A DNA stretch of 64,000 nt from Marinobacter nauticus (GCF_019801015.1 NZ_JAHVJZ010000003.1:434001-498000), one strand, 5' to 3'; positions 33,526 through 44,572 are shown, counted from the first letter of the stretch. The notes: generated by a model not told the origin, from the letters alone. Program-made: numbers and translations.

Positions 33526-35469
33526 ATGTCAAATAGCGTTGATTTTTCCAGCCTCGGTCTGCCCGAGTCGCTGCTGAGCGCCCTTTCCTCTATGGGCTTC
33601 ACCTCCCCGACCCCGATCCAGGCTCAAGCCATCCCCTTTATGCTGGATGGGCACGATATCCTCGGTGAAGCCGCTACCGGTACCGGTAAAACTGCTGCTT
33701 TCGGTCTGCCCGCTTTGGCCGGCATCGACCCGCGTCAGCGTGCTGCGCAAATGCTGGTTCTGGCTCCGACCCGTGAACTGGCCATCCAGGTTGCCACTGC
33801 CCTGGAAGAGTTCGCCGTAAACATGAAGGGCATGCGCGTGACCACCCTGTACGGTGGCCAGCCCTATGGCCCTCAGCTGCGTGACCTTGAGCGCGGCACT
33901 CAGGTGGTGGTTGCCACCCCTGGCCGTCTGATGGACCACATCCGTCGCGGCAGCATCGAGCTGGACAGCATTCAGTGCTGTGTATTGGACGAAGCAGATG
34001 AGATGCTCAACATGGGCTTCCTCGAAGACATCGAGTGGATCCTGGAGCACCTGCCTGAGCAAACCCAGATGGCGCTGTTCTCCGCCACCATGCCGAATCA
34101 GATCCGCCGCATCGCCGAGCGTTTCCTGAAAGATCCGAAGCACGTGAAGATCGCTTCTGACCGCACTCAGAAGTCCAACATCGTGCAGAAGGCATGGAAA
34201 GTATCTGGTCTGAACAAACTGACCGCGCTGGAACGTCTGTCCGAAACTCTGGACTACGACGCCATGATCGTGTTCGTTCGTACCCGTAACGACACCATGG
34301 AACTGGCCAACCACCTGAACAACATGGGCTTCAAGGCCGCCGCTCTGAACGGCGACATGAGCCAGCAGCAGCGTGAGCACACCGTTGCCCAGCTGCACAA
34401 AGGTAAGATCAACATCCTGATCGCCACCGACGTGGTTGCCCGTGGCCTTGACGTGCCGCGCATCACCCACGTACTGAACTTCGACCTGCCGATGGACTCC
34501 GAGTCCTACGTGCACCGCATTGGCCGTACCGGCCGTGCCGGTCGCAGTGGTGAAGCGATCCTGTTCGCCCGTCCGCGCGAACTGCGTCAGCTGCGCTTCT
34601 ACGAGCGCGCCACTGGCGGTTCCATCGAAATGATGGAGATGCCGTCTGCTGAGGAACTGGGCAAGCACCGCGTTGCCAAGCTGAGCATTGAGCTGGCTGA
34701 GTGCGTGGCTCAGACCGAGCTGGCCGAGATGACCGAGATGCTGAACGACATGGCTCAGCAGAACGAGCTGAGCATCGACCAGCTGGCCGCCGCTCTGCTG
34801 TTCCAGCGTCAGCGCAGCAAGCCGCTGAAGCCGAAGGCTGACCCGATGCCGCGCTTTGAGCGTGGTGAGCGTGGCGACCGCGGTGACCGTGGTGACCGTG
34901 GTGAGCGTGGCGAGCGTCGTGAGCGCAAGCCTCGTCCGGACATCAAGTGGGACACCTACCGTCTGGAAGTGGGCCGCGAGCACGGCACCCAGGTTAAGGA
35001 CATCGTTGGCGCCATCGCTAACGAGATCCAACTGGAGAGCAACTACATCGGTCAGATCCGTCTGCACGATGCTCACTCCCTGGTTCAGCTGCCGGCCTCC
35101 ATGCCTGCAGACGTGCTGTCCAAGCTGAAGAGTGTGACCGTTCGTAACCGTCCGCTGTCCGCTGAAGTGACCAACGAAGTGATTGAGCCTCGTCCGCGCC
35201 GCGAAGGTGGCCGTGACGACCGCCGTGGCGGTGGTTTCCGTGGTGGTGAAGGCCGTCGTCGTGATGGCGACAACAACTTCCGCGGCCGTCGTGACCGTGA
35301 CGGTGAGAGCAACTTCCGTGGCCGCCGTGACCGCGATGGTGACAGCAACTTCCGTGGTCGTCGTGACCGCGATGGCGACAACAACTTCCGTGGTCGTCGT
35401 GACCGCGATGGCGACAACAACTTCCGTGGTGGTCGCCGCCGCGATGGCGACAGCTACGGCAACCGTTAA
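33526..35469 (+). CDS. deaD: DEAD-box ATP-dependent RNA helicase DeaD/CsdA
   Basis: 647 residues. Q motif FTSPTPIQAQAIPFM, motif I ATGTGKTA, DEAD box VLDEADEMLNMGF, SAT motif LFSATMPNQIR, and motif VI HRIGRTGRAGRSGEA. A DbpA-like RNA-binding domain spans about 485-560. Two low-complexity parts follow the core: an RGDRGDRGER run near 448-465 and, at the C-terminus, five 12-residue repeats of type D-N-N-F-R-G-R-R-D-R-D-G. It unwinds RNA in ribosome assembly and cold growth. The ATG at 33526 replaces an open frame back to 33415 that covers the long leader. Confidence 0.95.
   Translation: MSNSVDFSSLGLPESLLSALSSMGFTSPTPIQAQAIPFMLDGHDILGEAATGTGKTAAFGLPALAGIDPRQRAAQMLVLAPTRELAIQVATALEEFAVNMKGMRVTTLYGGQPYGPQLRDLERGTQVVVATPGRLMDHIRRGSIELDSIQCCVLDEADEMLNMGFLEDIEWILEHLPEQTQMALFSATMPNQIRRIAERFLKDPKHVKIASDRTQKSNIVQKAWKVSGLNKLTALERLSETLDYDAMIVFVRTRNDTMELANHLNNMGFKAAALNGDMSQQQREHTVAQLHKGKINILIATDVVARGLDVPRITHVLNFDLPMDSESYVHRIGRTGRAGRSGEAILFARPRELRQLRFYERATGGSIEMMEMPSAEELGKHRVAKLSIELAECVAQTELAEMTEMLNDMAQQNELSIDQLAAALLFQRQRSKPLKPKADPMPRFERGERGDRGDRGDRGERGERRERKPRPDIKWDTYRLEVGREHGTQVKDIVGAIANEIQLESNYIGQIRLHDAHSLVQLPASMPADVLSKLKSVTVRNRPLSAEVTNEVIEPRPRREGGRDDRRGGGFRGGEGRRRDGDNNFRGRRDRDGESNFRGRRDRDGDSNFRGRRDRDGDNNFRGRRDRDGDNNFRGGRRRDGDSYGNR
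35269..35448 (+). repeat. Five 36-bp in-frame tandem repeats in deaD
   Basis: Each 36-bp unit encodes a 12-residue RGR/RGG-type block (DNNFRGRRDRDG). Units start at 35269, 35305, 35341, 35377 and 35413; the last is degenerate. Copy number may vary between strains. Confidence 0.85.
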
Positions 35470-35496
35470 GCCTTAGCGAGTCCGCGTCGATCTGAT

Positions 35497-35528
35497 AAGC
35501 TGCCGTGAATTTTTCACGGCAGCTTTTT
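35497..35528 (+). terminator. deaD terminator
   Basis: 13-bp perfect stem AAGCTGCCGTGAA / TTCACGGCAGCTT, TTT loop, T-run. Confidence 0.9.
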
Positions 35529-35536
35529 TTGTATCA

Positions 35537-36049
35537 ATGAAACGCGTATTCCTGATTTTCCTGTTATTGGCCTCTCCCGCGCGGGCCGACAGTGAGCAAA
35601 TTGCCTCCGCCCTTCGCATCGCCCTTCCGGCCGCAGCCGCTGGCACCAGCCTGTGGAAATCCGACTACGAGGGCCTGTGGCAGTTTGGCCTCAGTTTCGC
35701 CGCCGGCAGCGCCACCACCCTCGCACTGAAAAGCGCCGTGGACGCCGACCGCCCCGACGGCAGCGACAATGACAGCTTTCCCAGCGGCCATGCCACCAAC
35801 GCCTTTTCCGCGGCGGCTTTTTTGCAACGCCGTTATGGCTGGGCTTACGGTGCCCCCGCCTATGCCCTGGCATCCTGGACCGCCGTCAGCCGGGTCAACA
35901 CCAACGATCATAACTGGGCCGATGTGCTGGCCGGTGCCGCCATCGGCATCGCTTTTAACCAATGGCTGGTGGATCCCTACGCCCCGGTTCAGCTTGCCCC
36001 GGTGGTGTTGGAGGATGGCTTGATGATCAGTGGTGTCATTGCCTTCTGA
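35537..36049 (+). CDS. PAP2-family phosphatase
   Basis: 170 residues. Signal peptide ends PARA-DS. The three acid-phosphatase motifs are present: KSAVDADRP, SFPSGHATNAF and SRVNTNDHNWADVLAG (normally SRxxxxxHxxxD). No transmembrane bundle like PgpB, so a secreted or periplasmic lipid or phosphate-ester phosphatase is likely. It follows the deaD terminator by a few bases and has little room for its own promoter. Confidence 0.85.
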   Translation: MKRVFLIFLLLASPARADSEQIASALRIALPAAAAGTSLWKSDYEGLWQFGLSFAAGSATTLALKSAVDADRPDGSDNDSFPSGHATNAFSAAAFLQRRYGWAYGAPAYALASWTAVSRVNTNDHNWADVLAGAAIGIAFNQWLVDPYAPVQLAPVVLEDGLMISGVIAF

Positions 36050-36071
36050 AGCGGCCAATCAGATCAACAAA

Positions 36072-36098
36072 TTGACATATTTTTCAAGATCCTAAGTC
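36072..36098 (+). promoter_or_regulatory. Possible promoter of hybrid kinase
   Basis: TTGACA at 36072-36077, with TAAGTC 15 nt on. The -35 is perfect, the -10 poor; a second -10-like TAGACT lies at 36108-36113. Confidence 0.35.
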
Positions 36099-36146
36099 GA
36101 TACACGCTAGACTGTGTCCTAACCACACAATGGGACCGGTCTGGAC

Positions 36147-39100
36147 ATGAACCACTCTGAGCCCGGCTTGGCTGCCAACCGCAAGCCGCCACCACTAAGA
36201 CAACAGCTGTTCTGGCAGCTGTTGCTGCCCATGGTATTGCTGCTTATCGGCATGATGGGGTTCAACCTCTATATCGAACAGCGGCAGTGGCAAAAAGAGG
36301 TCCATCAGCATCTGGCGGATGAAGTCACTTTGGTGGCAGAGCGCCTTGATGGGATCCTGTCCGGCGTGGTCACCACGGTCACCGGCTCCGTCATTCTGTT
36401 AAGCGAAGAGCCGGAGCTGGAGCCAGAGCAGCTCTACCGCCTCACCCGTTTCCACCTTCAGAACAACCCCTACCTGTACGGCAGCGCCATTGCGCTCAAT
36501 CCCAGCACGCTTGGCCGCCCCTTCAGCCCCTACTCCTGGCGCGATCGCAGCGGCGTTCAGAGCATGGACATCGCCACCAATGCCTACGACTACAGCGACG
36601 GCAACTGGGCCTGGTGGGAAGTCCCCGCCAAGAAGAACACCACCTACTGGACCCCGGCCTACTTCGACGACAGCGCCGGCAACATTCTGATGACCACCTA
36701 CAGCGCGCCGTTTTTCCATGAAGGGCGCTTCCAGGGCGTAGTGACCGGCGATCTGGCCCTGGCCCGTCTGCATGACCTGCTGGATGTGGGCATGGAGGAG
36801 TTGCTGATCGTCGACAGGGATGGGTATCTGCTGGCCCACTCCAATCCGGACTTCATTCTGAACCGCAATCTCTCTGACTTGTTGGCCCCGCTTCCGGACA
36901 ATGACCAGCTGCTGCTGGCGCTTCGTCAGGCCGAGCAGGGAGCCCGAAGGCTGACCCTCGCCAATGACCGGGAAGTGGTGGTGGCGTTTCAGTGGTTGCC
37001 CACCACCGACTGGCTGCTCGCCATTGCCCGCCCCGCTGAGTATGTGGATGCCCCCATCCTGGCCAAAGTGCGCAACAGCATTCTGCAGTTGCTGCTGTTC
37101 ACCCTACTGTTCGGCCTGATCGCCTGGTGGCTGACCCGCCGCCTGGCACGGCCACTGGAACAGTTGCGCCACCGGGTTATTGCCCTGCAGCATGGCAGCC
37201 GCTCACTGACCCCGCTCAAAGTCCCGGGGACCGAAGAGATCAAGGCGCTGGATCAGGGCCTGCTCAGCATGGCTGAAGCCCTGAAGGAGCGGGAAGACCG
37301 GCTTCAGGATGCCCACGGCAGCCGTCTGGCCAAACTGCTTGAGGGGATGGGCGACACCGCGCTCTACTTCGCCATGGATCCGGAAGGCAAGGTGATCCAC
37401 GCCAGCGACAGCGTCCGGGAAGTGCTGGGCTTTGAGCCGGACGAGTTTGCCCGCCGCTACCCCCGACTGTTGGTGGAAGACGAGATCAACGACGTCAGCT
37501 GGCAATACCAGGAACAGTTACTGATGGGCCAGTCCGTGCCGCCACACCCGTTGGCCCTGCGCCATCAAAACGGGGAGGTACGCCAGTTCAGCGCTTATAT
37601 GCAGCCGGTCACTGACGTGCAGGGCAACCTGCTGGGGATCGAAGCCCTGCTGACCGACATCACCGAAGAGCTGGAAGCCAGCCGCTGGTACCAGTCGGTG
37701 CTTGATGCCGCGCCGGACGCCATTCTGCTGGCCGAGCCAGACGGCACCATCGTCTATCTCAACCAGCAGGCGGAACAACTGACCGGCTATCAGCGAGAGG
37801 CCTTGCTGGGTAAGCCGGTGGAGTGCCTGGTTCCCACCGCCAGTCGTGACGCCCACCCACAGCTTCGCAATGCCTTTCTTGCGGACCCTCAGGCCCGGCC
37901 GATGGGCGCAGGACTGGATCTGGCGCTGAAAAGGGCGGACGGTACCGAACTGGCGGTGGAGATCAGCCTCAGCGAACTGCCCGCCACCGCCGGGCAGCAG
38001 CCCCGCATTGCCGCCATCATCCGTGACATCAGCGAACGCCGTGCCATGGACCAGAAACTGCGGGAATCGGAAGAGCGATTCCGCACCCTGGTGGGCAACA
38101 TCCCCGGCGTAGTGTACCGCTGCGCGCTGGATGATGACTGGACCATGGCCTTTATCTCCGACCACATCAAAGACCTGTCCGGCTACCCGGCCAAAGAGTT
38201 TCTCAACAACGTAAAACGCAGCTTTGCCAGTCTGGTGCACCCGGATGACAGCACCACGCTGACTGAAACAGTGCATGCCGCCGTCGCCTCAGGCGAGAGC
38301 TGGGCGCTGGAATACCGCATTCTGAACCGACGGGGCCAGGTGCGCTGGGTCTATGAGAAAGGCCGGGCTCACTACGACGACGAGGGCAAAGCGCTGTGGC
38401 TGGATGGCTCAATTCACGATGTGACTGAAGCGCGTAACAGCCAGGCACAGGTGGAAGCCGCCAAGGCGCAATTGGAAACCATCACCGAATCGGTTCCCGG
38501 GGTGGTGTTCCAGCTGCAACAGGATGACTCAGCGCTGGGGGTTCGATGCAGCTTTGTCAGTGGCGGGATCCGGCAGGCTCTGGGGGTCAGTAAAAGCCGG
38601 GTGATGGAGGATCTGGCATCGGTGCTTGAGCTGGTGCATCCAGAGGACAGAAAGGCGCTGGAACACACCCTCCGGCGCTCCGCCCTTGAGGAACAGGACT
38701 GGTCGATGGAAGCGCGCTTCGTGATGGCGGGCGCGCCGCAGTGGTTCACCATCGGTGCCAAGGTCAGCCGGGATGAAGCCGGCGCCCTGTGGTGGAACGG
38801 CTTTCTGCTCAACATCAGCGAACGCAAAGGGATGGAGGAGCAGCTGGCGGCATCGGAGGCACACTTCCGCGCCCTGTTCGATAACGCGGGTATCGCCATC
38901 GTCACCCTGAATCACCTGGGGGTGATCCGGGAGATCAACGAGCGCTTCCAGCAGTTTGCCGAACTGGACCAGGATCAACTGCTGGGTCAGCACATCAGTC
39001 AGCTGCTGCCGCCGGAAGACCGGGACCCGTTCAATGAAGCCCTGGCCCCTCTGCTGACAGGCCACCAGCGTCATCTGGCCAAAGAGATGCGTTATCGCAA

Positions 39101-41411
39101 GCCGGACGGCTCCCTGCGCTGGGCTGATTTACGCGCCGTAGTGCTGGAAGACAGCAAGGGCCAGCTCACCTCACTGGTACTGACCATGTCCGACGTCACC
39201 GAACGACGCCAGGTCAACGAGGCGCTGCGTCAGGCCAAAGAAGCGTCCGACGCCGCCAGTCAGGCCAAAAGCGACTTCCTGGCCAATATGAGCCACGAGA
39301 TCCGCACTCCGATGAACGCCATCATCGGCATGACTCAGTTGTGTCTGCAAACCAATCCACCCGCCCGTCAGGCCGAGTACCTGAGAAAGATCGACACCGC
39401 CAGCCAATCCCTGCTGGGGATCATCAACGACGTACTGGACTACTCCAAAATTGAGGCGGGCAAGCTGGATCTGGAAAACGAGCCGTTCGCCCTGGATGAG
39501 CTGCTTGAGCAGCTTTCAGATCTCTTTGCGGTGCGGGCCAAAGAGAAGAACATCGAGCTGCTGTTTGCCGTCGAGCCCGAGGTCCCTGCCCGGGTCAACG
39601 GTGATCTGCTGCGTCTGAGCCAGGTGCTTATCAACCTGCTCAGCAACGCCATCAAGTTCACCGAAAACGGTGAGGTGGTGCTGTCGATTCGGGTCCTGCC
39701 CAATCCGGAAGGCAGCCAGACCCGACTGAGCTTTGCCGTCCGGGACACCGGCATCGGCATGAGCGACGAACAGCAGGCACGTCTGTTCCAATCCTTCTCT
39801 CAGGCCGACAGCTCCACCACCCGCAAATACGGCGGCACCGGACTGGGGCTGGCCATCAGCCAGCGCCTGGTCACCATGATGGGCGGAGACATCGGTGTCA
39901 CCAGCGCCGTTGGCGCCGGCAGCACCTTCCACTTTACCCTGACCATGGCACTGCCGGAGCAACCGCCGCAACCGGAGCTGTTTGAGCTGGAAGGCAAGCA
40001 GGTTCTGCTGGTGGACGACAATGACACCGCACTGGAGATCCTGGAGCGCAATCTTAATGCCTTTGGTTTTGAAGTGGTGCCGGCCCACAGCGGGGCACAG
40101 GCACTGGAAAAACTGGCCAGCCTGAACGATCTGGTGTTGGTGATCACCGATTACGACATGCCCAAAATGAACGGCATTGAGCTGGCAGAAGCCCTGACGG
40201 AGCGCGGCCTCAATGCCGCCATGGTGCTGATGATCTCCGCCTACGGCGATGAATCTCTGCAACGGCAGGCGGAGTCTGTCGGCGTCGGCGCCCTGCTTTC
40301 CAAACCCGCCAATCCTTCCCGGTTACTGGACACCATCCTCGGCCTGCTGGACCGGAAGCACACCAGCGCACCGGTGCGGCGACGCGCCCACTGGCAGATG
40401 GATGAAGCGCAACTGGCCACCATCGCCAATAAACGTGTGTTGCTGGTGGAGGACAATCTGGTTAACCAGGAGGTGGCCTGCGAGTTCCTGCGTCAGATTG
40501 GCCTGCGGGTCAGTGTTGCTGAACACGGCGGTCTGGCCCTGGAGAAGCTGAAAAACGGCGAGTTTGATCTGGTGCTGATGGACTGCCAGATGCCGGTAAT
40601 GGACGGCTACGAGGCCAGCAGGGCGATCCGTAACGAACTGAAGCTGACCCTGCCGGTGGTCGCCATGACCGCCAACGCCATGCAGGAAGACCGGGAGAAA
40701 TGTCTGGCGGCCGGCATGGATGACCACATCGCCAAGCCCATCGACCTGGGCCAACTCCACCGGGTTCTCTGGCGCTATCTTTCCCCCGTTCCAACCGAGG
40801 ACGAGGACGATGCCGGTCTGCAGCCCTGGCCCCACAGTCCACTCCTCGACGTGGATAAGGGGCTCGCGCTGGTGCAGGGTAGCGCCAAGCTCTATCACCG
40901 CCTGTTGACGCGGTTTGCCGAGTCCCAGGGCGAGGTGATCAACGAGATCGGCGCAGCCGTTGCCCAGTCTGATTTTGAGTCAGCACGCCGGCTGGCCCAT
41001 AGTCTTAAGGGGCTGGCGGGCAGTCTGGCCAGCCCTGAACTGGCCCGCTTGCTGGCCCGGCTGGAGAAAAAGCTGGCGGATGAGGAGGATGACCCGGCTC
41101 TGAGGGTGAAAGCCGGTAAAGTTCTGTCCACCATACTTGAGGCGATTGCCCGTTGGCAGGCGCCTCAGGTCGAGTCCCCCGCCCCGCCGATGCCGGAGCC
41201 GGCACTGGTTAAGGCGGTGGCCGATCTTATCCCGCTGCTGGACGCCTATGATGCCAGCGCGGCTGAGCGACTGGAGCAGATCGCCAATGGCACCCAGGCC
41301 GTTGCGCTGGCACCACTGGCTAAACTGATCAGAGGCTATCGCTTCGATCAGGCCAAGGCGTGGATCGAGGAGTGGTTGAAGCGGGCCAAGGAGGCCCCTG
41401 ACAATGACTGA
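36147..41411 (+). CDS. Large hybrid sensor histidine kinase (Cache, HAMP, five PAS, HisKA, HATPase, two REC, HPt)
   Basis: 1754 residues. Membrane segment 1 about 24-44, a periplasmic double-Cache sensor (about 50-305), membrane segment 2 about 312-330, HAMP, then PAS domains starting near 390, 511, 641, 775 and 903. The phosphorelay is complete: His1050 in [13 protein letters not shown], Asp1335 in [11 protein letters not shown], Asp1479 in [14 protein letters not shown], and HPt His1618 in [11 protein letters not shown]. ATPase blocks [10 protein letters not shown] and GGTGLGLAI are intact. The Cache-type sensor suggests a small-molecule ligand. It overlaps the HD-GYP regulator gene by 8 bp, its likely phosphorylation partner. 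Confidence 0.93.
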   Translation: MNHSEPGLAANRKPPPLRQQLFWQLLLPMVLLLIGMMGFNLYIEQRQWQKEVHQHLADEVTLVAERLDGILSGVVTTVTGSVILLSEEPELEPEQLYRLTRFHLQNNPYLYGSAIALNPSTLGRPFSPYSWRDRSGVQSMDIATNAYDYSDGNWAWWEVPAKKNTTYWTPAYFDDSAGNILMTTYSAPFFHEGRFQGVVTGDLALARLHDLLDVGMEELLIVDRDGYLLAHSNPDFILNRNLSDLLAPLPDNDQLLLALRQAEQGARRLTLANDREVVVAFQWLPTTDWLLAIARPAEYVDAPILAKVRNSILQLLLFTLLFGLIAWWLTRRLARPLEQLRHRVIALQHGSRSLTPLKVPGTEEIKALDQGLLSMAEALKEREDRLQDAHGSRLAKLLEGMGDTALYFAMDPEGKVIHASDSVREVLGFEPDEFARRYPRLLVEDEINDVSWQYQEQLLMGQSVPPHPLALRHQNGEVRQFSAYMQPVTDVQGNLLGIEALLTDITEELEASRWYQSVLDAAPDAILLAEPDGTIVYLNQQAEQLTGYQREALLGKPVECLVPTASRDAHPQLRNAFLADPQARPMGAGLDLALKRADGTELAVEISLSELPATAGQQPRIAAIIRDISERRAMDQKLRESEERFRTLVGNIPGVVYRCALDDDWTMAFISDHIKDLSGYPAKEFLNNVKRSFASLVHPDDSTTLTETVHAAVASGESWALEYRILNRRGQVRWVYEKGRAHYDDEGKALWLDGSIHDVTEARNSQAQVEAAKAQLETITESVPGVVFQLQQDDSALGVRCSFVSGGIRQALGVSKSRVMEDLASVLELVHPEDRKALEHTLRRSALEEQDWSMEARFVMAGAPQWFTIGAKVSRDEAGALWWNGFLLNISERKGMEEQLAASEAHFRALFDNAGIAIVTLNHLGVIREINERFQQFAELDQDQLLGQHISQLLPPEDRDPFNEALAPLLTGHQRHLAKEMRYRKPDGSLRWADLRAVVLEDSKGQLTSLVLTMSDVTERRQVNEALRQAKEASDAASQAKSDFLANMSHEIRTPMNAIIGMTQLCLQTNPPARQAEYLRKIDTASQSLLGIINDVLDYSKIEAGKLDLENEPFALDELLEQLSDLFAVRAKEKNIELLFAVEPEVPARVNGDLLRLSQVLINLLSNAIKFTENGEVVLSIRVLPNPEGSQTRLSFAVRDTGIGMSDEQQARLFQSFSQADSSTTRKYGGTGLGLAISQRLVTMMGGDIGVTSAVGAGSTFHFTLTMALPEQPPQPELFELEGKQVLLVDDNDTALEILERNLNAFGFEVVPAHSGAQALEKLASLNDLVLVITDYDMPKMNGIELAEALTERGLNAAMVLMISAYGDESLQRQAESVGVGALLSKPANPSRLLDTILGLLDRKHTSAPVRRRAHWQMDEAQLATIANKRVLLVEDNLVNQEVACEFLRQIGLRVSVAEHGGLALEKLKNGEFDLVLMDCQMPVMDGYEASRAIRNELKLTLPVVAMTANAMQEDREKCLAAGMDDHIAKPIDLGQLHRVLWRYLSPVPTEDEDDAGLQPWPHSPLLDVDKGLALVQGSAKLYHRLLTRFAESQGEVINEIGAAVAQSDFESARRLAHSLKGLAGSLASPELARLLARLEKKLADEEDDPALRVKAGKVLSTILEAIARWQAPQVESPAPPMPEPALVKAVADLIPLLDAYDASAAERLEQIANGTQAVALAPLAKLIRGYRFDQAKAWIEEWLKRAKEAPDND

Positions 41412-42426
41412 CAGCAAACCCACCATTCTGGTCGTGGACGACATCCCGGAAAACATTGATGTTCTGGTCGGGATTCTGAAACCGGATTACCAGATTAAGG
41501 TCGCCCTGGACGGCGTAACCGCCCTGAAAATCGTCGAGCAAAGCCCGCCGGACCTTATTCTGCTGGACATCATGATGCCTGAAGTGGATGGCCTCGAGGT
41601 GTGCCGGCGGCTGAAAGCCCAGCCGATGACGTCCCCCATCCCGGTGATCTTCGTCACCGCCCTGGGGGAAGTGGCGGACGAAGCAGCAGGCCTGGCGGTG
41701 GGAGCCGTGGATTACCTGACCAAGCCGGTCAACGCCGCCATCGTGCAAGCGCGGGTCAAAACCCATCTGGCCCTTTACAACCAGGCTCAGCATCTTGAGA
41801 GCCTGGTGCGTTCCCGCACCCATGAACTGGAACAGGCCCGACTGCACGTGGTTCAGTGCCTGGGCCGGGCCGCAGAGTACAAAGACAATGAAACCGGCCT
41901 GCATGTGATCCGGATGAGTCACTACGCCGAGCGCCTGGCCCGCGCCGCCGGGTTGCCAGAGCATTTTTGCCAGGTGCTGCTTCACGCGGCCCCCATGCAC
42001 GACATCGGCAAAATCGGGATACCGGACCGCATCCTCAAGAAAGAGGCCCGGCTGGATGCGAAGGAGTGGGACGTGATGCGCACCCACCCTGAGCTGGGCG
42101 CCAAAATCCTGGGGGATCTGGAAACCGAATTGATGCAGATGGCCAGCACCATCGCCCTGACTCATCACGAACGTTGGGATGGGGAAGGGTACCCTCAGGG
42201 ACTGAAAGGCACCGATATCCCGGTTGAGGGACGCATCGTCGCCATCGCCGATGTGTTTGACGCCCTCACCTCCCGCCGTCCCTACAAAGGGGCCTGGACG
42301 GTGGACGATACGCTGGCAGAAATGCAGCGGGAGCGGGGCACCCAGTTTGACCCGGAACTGGTTGATCTGTTCCTGACCCTGGAGCCGGAAATCCGCGTCA
42401 TCGCAGAGCGCTACCAGGATAAGTAA
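41404..42426 (+). CDS. Response regulator with HD-GYP domain
   Basis: 340 residues. Receiver with [17 protein letters not shown], Asp in [16 protein letters not shown] and [13 protein letters not shown] output: [36 protein letters not shown] (HD) and [16 protein letters not shown] (HHExxDGxGYP). It most likely degrades cyclic di-GMP on receiving phosphate from the overlapping hybrid kinase, turning an external signal into a motility or biofilm output. Confidence 0.94.
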   Translation: MTDSKPTILVVDDIPENIDVLVGILKPDYQIKVALDGVTALKIVEQSPPDLILLDIMMPEVDGLEVCRRLKAQPMTSPIPVIFVTALGEVADEAAGLAVGAVDYLTKPVNAAIVQARVKTHLALYNQAQHLESLVRSRTHELEQARLHVVQCLGRAAEYKDNETGLHVIRMSHYAERLARAAGLPEHFCQVLLHAAPMHDIGKIGIPDRILKKEARLDAKEWDVMRTHPELGAKILGDLETELMQMASTIALTHHERWDGEGYPQGLKGTDIPVEGRIVAIADVFDALTSRRPYKGAWTVDDTLAEMQRERGTQFDPELVDLFLTLEPEIRVIAERYQDK

Positions 42427-42488
42427 GCGCTTGTTACCGGGGGGTTCTTCCGTTAGCGTAAGCGCCCCAACACAGAGCGAGATTCACT

Positions 42489-42917
42489 ATGTTTACCCTT
42501 CATCCCCGTCTGGATGCCGATACCGTGCTGCTGGGCACTCTGCCCCTGAGTCAGGTGCGTCTGCACCGTGACGGGCGTTATCCCTGGCTCCTGCTTATCC
42601 CGATGCGGCCGGACCTGACCGAAATCCACCAGCTCAACGAAGCAGACCAGACCCAACTGATGAAGGAATCCTGCCAGGTTGCGGCATTGATGGAGCGAAA
42701 CCTGAGCCCGGACAGCATGAACGTGGGGGCGCTGGGCAACGTCGTCGCACAGTTGCATCTGCACCACGTCGCGCGGTTTGAAGGGGACGACGCCTGGCCC
42801 GGGCCCATCTGGGGCGCCTTGCCCGCCAGCCCCTACAGCGATGAAGCGCTGGAGCAAGCCTGTGAGTTCTGGCAACGGGCACTGACCACCCTGACCGGCT
42901 TCATCCCGGCGGCCTGA
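42489..42917 (+). CDS. HIT domain protein
   Basis: 142 residues. The catalytic histidine triad region reads QLHLHHVAR, so the first His of the classical HxHxH is Gln, a variant common to a proteobacterial HIT subgroup; activity as a nucleotide hydrolase is uncertain. NVGALGNVVAQ precedes the motif. It stands alone with a terminator behind it. Confidence 0.85.
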   Translation: MFTLHPRLDADTVLLGTLPLSQVRLHRDGRYPWLLLIPMRPDLTEIHQLNEADQTQLMKESCQVAALMERNLSPDSMNVGALGNVVAQLHLHHVARFEGDDAWPGPIWGALPASPYSDEALEQACEFWQRALTTLTGFIPAA

Positions 42918-42930
42918 ATCAGCGCCGATC

Positions 42931-42959
42931 AAAAAAGGGCGCCGTCGGCGCCCTTTTTT
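42931..42959. terminator. Bidirectional terminator, HIT gene / yaeQ
   Basis: GGGCGCC / GGCGCCC with GTC loop, A6 left and T6 right. Confidence 0.9.
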
Positions 42960-42962
42960 GGC

Positions 42963-43499
42963 TCAGTTCAGTGCCTGAGGAGTCAGTGTGACGTAGTGGT
43001 CTCCACCACTCACACTCACTTCGCCATCGCTGATGGTGACGGCCAGGTCCATGGTGCGCTGGGCCATCGCCGTGAGGGCGTCGCAGTCATCGCCATCGAT
43101 AAACCACACTTTCAGGTTATCAAAGCGGCTGAATTTGCTTTTGTTCTTCTCCCACCATACCGGTACGGCACGATCGCCATAAGCGAAAATCACCACCTCT
43201 CTGGCGCGGGCACAGGCTTTGCGAACCCGGCCCTCTTCCGGCATGCCCAGGTCGACCCAGCGCTCAATCTCATCGCTGTAGGACTTCTGCCACAGCTCCG
43301 GCTCATCGTCCGCGCAAAGGCCACGGGTAAACTCCAGTCGCTCATCGCCGTAAATGGCCCAGGCCAGCAGCCGTACCATCATCCGCTGGTCGGTCTCGGA
43401 GGGGTGGCGAGCCAGGGTCAGGCTCTGCTCCATATAGACATGACGATCCAGGTCGGACAGTTGGATACGGGCTTTAAACACAGTGGCTTTCAGTGCCAT
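42963..43499 (-). CDS. yaeQ: YaeQ family protein
   Basis: 178 residues. MALKATVFKARIQLSDLDRH, the acidic ERLEFTRGLCADDEPELW and EIERWVDLGMPEEGRVRKA (shortened) are YaeQ blocks. The fold is related to PD-(D/E)XK nucleases; in E. coli overexpression compensates for loss of RfaH. The start at 43499 is ATG; a TTG lies one codon upstream. Confidence 0.9.
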   Translation of the reverse strand: MALKATVFKARIQLSDLDRHVYMEQSLTLARHPSETDQRMMVRLLAWAIYGDERLEFTRGLCADDEPELWQKSYSDEIERWVDLGMPEEGRVRKACARAREVVIFAYGDRAVPVWWEKNKSKFSRFDNLKVWFIDGDDCDALTAMAQRTMDLAVTISDGEVSVSGGDHYVTLTPQALN

Positions 43500-43768
43500 C
43501 AACTTGCTCGCTTTGTTAAAAATTGCGGCTGAGGGTAAAGCAGCGTTGGCAAAACAACAAGCCGATTTTGGCCCGCCATAACTGCCGGAAAGCGCAATAA
43601 AAACCCCTGTCAGCTCAATTTTTCAGTGCACAATTTCCGGACAAATGGTCGCTGAACCGGGAACTGTCTGTAGTTTCAAGGCTCTATAGGCACACCAATT
43701 CCTTTATCCCCCTTGCACTTTGCGGCAATCGCCCCAATAGTAGTCGGGCACACATTTGGGAGAACATC
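43500..43768. other. Intergenic region yaeQ / fkpA
   Basis: 269 bp between divergent genes. Apart from the candidate fkpA promoter I see nothing structured. Confidence 0.4.
43713..43741 (+). promoter_or_regulatory. Possible promoter of FkpA-like gene
   Basis: TTGCAC, 17-nt spacer, AATAGT. It gives a short leader of about 20 nt before a GGGAGAA ribosome site. Confidence 0.45.
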
Positions 43769-44554
43769 ATGAACAAGCTGTTTAAAGTGGGCCTGATCGG
43801 CGCCGCAATTGCCCTGGCAGGCTGTCAAGACGACGCGGCCAAGAACCAGACTGAAACTGCGGCTCAAGCTTCCGCTTCTCAGGTCACTCTGAACACTGAA
43901 GAGCAGAAAGTGGCTTACGCCATCGGCGTATCCATGGCTCAGTACATTGGCGGCAGCCTGGACCAGCAGCAAGAGCTGGGTGTCAGCCTGGACCGTCAGG
44001 TGGTTCTGGCCGGTGTTACCGATGGCCTCAACAACGCCAGCAAGCTGACCGACGAGCAGATGGAAGAGGTGCTGGTGGCGTTCGAGCAGAAAGTCACTCA
44101 GCTGGCCACCGAAAAGCGTGACGCCGAGATGGCCAAGGTGAAAGCCGATGGCGACGCCTGGCTGGCCGAGATGGAGAAAGCCGAAGGTGTGGTTAAGACC
44201 GAATCCGGCCTGATGTACAAAGTGGTCACCGAAGGTGATGGCGCCAAGCCCACCGCCACTGACACCGTGACCGTGCACTACCGCGGCACTCTGCCCACCG
44301 GCGAAGAGTTTGATTCCTCCTACGCCCGTGGTGAAACCATCAGCTTCCCGCTGAACGGCGTCATCAAAGGCTGGACTGAAGGTCTGCAGCTGATGCCGGT
44401 CGGTTCCAAGTACGAGCTGTACATCCCGTCTGACCTGGCCTACGGCGAGCGCGGTGCTGGCCAGATGATCGGCCCGAACACCCCGCTGAAGTTTGAAGTG
44501 GAACTGTTCGCCATCAATGGTGAGCCGGCCATGGACGACGCTTCCGCCCAGTGA
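43769..44554 (+). CDS. fkpA: FKBP-type peptidyl-prolyl isomerase lipoprotein (FkpA-like)
   Basis: 261 residues. Lipobox IALAGC (Cys19). A helical dimerisation part (FKBP N-terminal domain, EEQKVAYAIGVSMAQYIGG) spans about 40-135, then the FKBP domain with TVHYRGTLPTGEEFDSSY, ISFPLNGVIKGWTEGLQLM and YGERGAGQMIGPNTPLKFEV. Periplasmic folding helper. E. coli FkpA is not lipidated, so this resembles the Mip/FkpA lipoprotein forms. Confidence 0.92.
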   Translation: MNKLFKVGLIGAAIALAGCQDDAAKNQTETAAQASASQVTLNTEEQKVAYAIGVSMAQYIGGSLDQQQELGVSLDRQVVLAGVTDGLNNASKLTDEQMEEVLVAFEQKVTQLATEKRDAEMAKVKADGDAWLAEMEKAEGVVKTESGLMYKVVTEGDGAKPTATDTVTVHYRGTLPTGEEFDSSYARGETISFPLNGVIKGWTEGLQLMPVGSKYELYIPSDLAYGERGAGQMIGPNTPLKFEVELFAINGEPAMDDASAQ

Positions 44555-44572
44555 TCGGACACTGACGATTGC

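Noticed and set aside
33529..35076. 515-codon open frame opposite deaD
   Set aside because: Antisense shadow of the helicase gene with low-complexity Val/Gly/His composition.
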